NCBI GenBank assembly: GCA_002362105.1
Contig: DETD01000001.1
Coordinates: forward strand, 62,001 to 126,000
Length of the DNA: 64,000 nucleotides
Origin: Bacteroidales bacterium UBA3297
GTDB lineage: Bacteria > Bacteroidota > Bacteroidia > Bacteroidales > Paludibacteraceae
Direction: 5' to 3'
Position 1 is the stretch's first letter; the number at the start of each line of letters is the position of its first letter. Both the position numbers and the translations under genes were made by a program. Below, piece by piece: positions 62,600 to 64,000 of the stretch. A model generated the notes under the pieces. It was not told the DNA's origin, ran no database searches, and was given only the letters and a program-made list of their open reading frames with translations.

Positions 62600-63595
62600 A
62601 TGGAAACAGAAAAGAAGAGAATTTACTGGATAGACTTGTGCAGACTGTTCATCATTACCACAGTTGCCATTAACCATGTGCCACCACGACTGGAATACAT
62701 ATTCCACGACTGGAACCACTATTTAGTAATCACACCCTCGTTCTTCTTATCGGGCTACTGCTTCAATAGTGCGGCCTCGAAATACTTGTGGGACTATTTC
62801 TGCAGAAAGACCCGCACCCTGCTAAGGCCAACCATCTGCTTTTTCTTTTTCTTCTATGCGCTTTGGCTAATTGGCGGGAAAGCACTTGCGCACGACGACA
62901 GCATTGCCTGGTACACCCCCCTAATAGAACTGGTTACCGGCCAACTAGACACCATTACCGCACCAATGTGGTATGTGATAGCGCTGTTCGTTATGCAACC
63001 GCTCTATTTCATATTAAAGAAGTACATACGGCCCGACCTACTATTCCCTTTCTGTCTGGTATTAGGCTGTGTTTCATCTGTTCTTCCAATACCGCATTTT
63101 TGGGAATTCCACCAAGCATTACTCTACCTACCCGTTTATGCGCTAGGAGCGGCCTACCGTCGGAATAACGAATACTTCCAACGCATTCCTTACCTTGCGG
63201 TCATTTTGCTCTGCATTGTAGGAATTGTTCTATTTACCGTGCTTGAATACGACTCTACGCCATACCTACTGGCTCTAAGTCCATTCATCATGGTCTTCAC
63301 CTACACATGGGTCCGTGTAATCATTTGGGGTGCAGAATGGATAGACGAGCACTGCACCCACCACAAGTGGATAAGCGATATGGGAGGCAACACCATCATA
63401 CTGCTGGCAGTCCACTGCTATGTGATAGGCATCATAAAAGTCATGTTAGACCACGTGTTCCACACAGAAGGGTTCTTAGAGGAACACGTCATCTACAAAA
63501 TACCGATAGGCCTATTCTCCATATTTTCTTTATATCCACTAGTCGTCTTTATACTTCGCTACATTCCGTGGATGTTGGGAAAGAAGAAAAAATAA
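62600..63595 (+). CDS. Acyltransferase family 3 membrane protein
   Basis: A 331-residue integral membrane protein with about ten spans. The N-terminus RIYWIDLCRLFIITTVAINH contains the conserved His of acyltransferase-3 proteins, and FFLSGYCF follows. Family members O-acylate surface polysaccharides, lipid A or peptidoglycan. The eight-base gap to the metallophosphoesterase suggests co-translation and a shared envelope-modification role, which is an inference. Its stop is only two bases from the convergent next gene, without a visible terminator. Confidence 0.85.
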   Translation: METEKKRIYWIDLCRLFIITTVAINHVPPRLEYIFHDWNHYLVITPSFFLSGYCFNSAASKYLWDYFCRKTRTLLRPTICFFFFFYALWLIGGKALAHDDSIAWYTPLIELVTGQLDTITAPMWYVIALFVMQPLYFILKKYIRPDLLFPFCLVLGCVSSVLPIPHFWEFHQALLYLPVYALGAAYRRNNEYFQRIPYLAVILLCIVGIVLFTVLEYDSTPYLLALSPFIMVFTYTWVRVIIWGAEWIDEHCTHHKWISDMGGNTIILLAVHCYVIGIIKVMLDHVFHTEGFLEEHVIYKIPIGLFSIFSLYPLVVFILRYIPWMLGKKKK

Positions 63596-63597
63596 GT

Positions 63598-64000
63598 TTA
63601 TTCGGTTACCAAATCTAACTTCAGCAAAGTCTTACCAACATACTTCTTTTCCGAGTCATCGCCAGGCACCAAGATATCGATATTGGCAGCCTGTCCGCCC
63701 AGTTGTTGGTTCAAGTATTCACGTATCAGGGCAGAGCGTTTTTCCGCAAGCGCAGCAAGTTCCTGACGGGCAGCCGCCGCATACAGGTTAGCGGCCACCT
63801 TGGCAGGCTTTGTATCGCCATTGGTACTTACCAAAGCCACATAAGCCATAAAGGCGGTGTCTTTTTCACTCAGTTTCGCAATATCGTCTCTATCTATTAT
63901 CTCAAGTGTTTCCGCCGTCTTATCAGGGTGTTGTTTTAAGAAGAAAGCTGTTTTCAACTGCAAAAGAGACATATCGGCAACAGCTACCTCGTAATTAATG
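63598..64000 (-). CDS. Unknown protein, C-terminal part (5' end outside window)
   Basis: The frame is open from the stop at 63598 to the window end, giving 133 codons. The visible part is mostly helical and alanine-rich (for example VAANLYAAAARQELAALAEK), with a helix-turn pattern like tetratricopeptide units, then a C-terminal ILVPGDDSEKKYVGKTLL strand region. No family is recognised and the N-terminus, which would show a signal peptide, is missing. Confidence 0.6.
   Translation of the reverse strand, partial: INYEVAVADMSLLQLKTAFFLKQHPDKTAETLEIIDRDDIAKLSEKDTAFMAYVALVSTNGDTKPAKVAANLYAAAARQELAALAEKRSALIREYLNQQLGGQAANIDILVPGDDSEKKYVGKTLLKLDLVTE

Overview
The window is a chromosomal stretch from a Bacteroidota genome, most likely a gut- or rumen-type member of the order Bacteroidales. 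The evidence is a complete porP-gldK-gldL-gldM-gldN type IX secretion (T9SS) operon, a PorZ-like T9SS protein, secreted proteins ending in T9SS sorting domains, a hybrid two-component regulator (HTCS), a succinylornithine-type transcarbamylase, and promoters of the Bacteroidota form TTTG-N19-TAnnTTTG. I cannot fix the genus. Most of the sequence is densely packed housekeeping and envelope genes; the accessory part is about 3.7-15.4 kb.

Layout. 0-2 kb: end of proA, argF' and an aquaporin. 2.1-3.5 kb (minus): tcdA and a YqiA-like esterase. 3.7-11.8 kb: a very large T9SS-exported carbohydrate-active enzyme (clan GH-A-like domain, CBM6, GH43) followed by an HTCS regulator. 12.0-13.5 kb: genomic scar made of a dead fic gene and a truncated IS3-family element fused to it. 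13.5-15.4 kb: a T9SS-exported surface protein with two FISUMP-like domains and two InlB-type repeats. 15.7-24.2 kb (minus): guaB, two PpiC-type chaperones, an OstA-like LPS-transport protein, aroK and guaA. 24.5-27.8 kb: rplS and leuS. 27.9-33.8 kb: the T9SS motor/core operon. 33.9-38.1 kb: DUF2795 protein, COMT-like methyltransferase, Pif1-like helicase, prmA. 38.4-43.4 kb (plus): a Tyr/Trp/Gly-rich secreted protein, two FadL-like outer-membrane paralogues and a cytoplasmic beta-propeller protein. 43.4-48.2 kb: ROK glucokinase and sugar transporter, efp, tyrS, tRNA-Gln. 48.4-53.0 kb (minus): a tightly spaced three-gene envelope operon (TonB-dependent receptor, DUF3078 protein, small membrane protein). 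53.1-64 kb: queH, rdgB-porZ-tsaE, two small DUF proteins with an AddB-like nuclease, a metallophosphoesterase, an acyltransferase and a gene cut by the window end.

How it fits together. The T9SS is the unifying theme: the gldKLMN/porP trans-envelope machine and surface protein PorZ are both here, and two likely substrates (the composite glycosidase and the FISUMP protein) lie within 30 kb of the machine. The HTCS beside the glycosidase suggests induction by plant cell-wall oligosaccharides, although no SusC/SusD pair is present. SurA-like chaperones and the OstA-like protein would support outer-membrane assembly needed by the many beta-barrels encoded here. I found no CRISPR array, prophage or obvious defence island, and no convincing undescribed multi-gene system; the most unusual pieces are the composite glycosidase, the Tyr/Trp/Gly-rich protein with its FadL neighbours, the three-gene envelope operon and the fic/IS3 scar.
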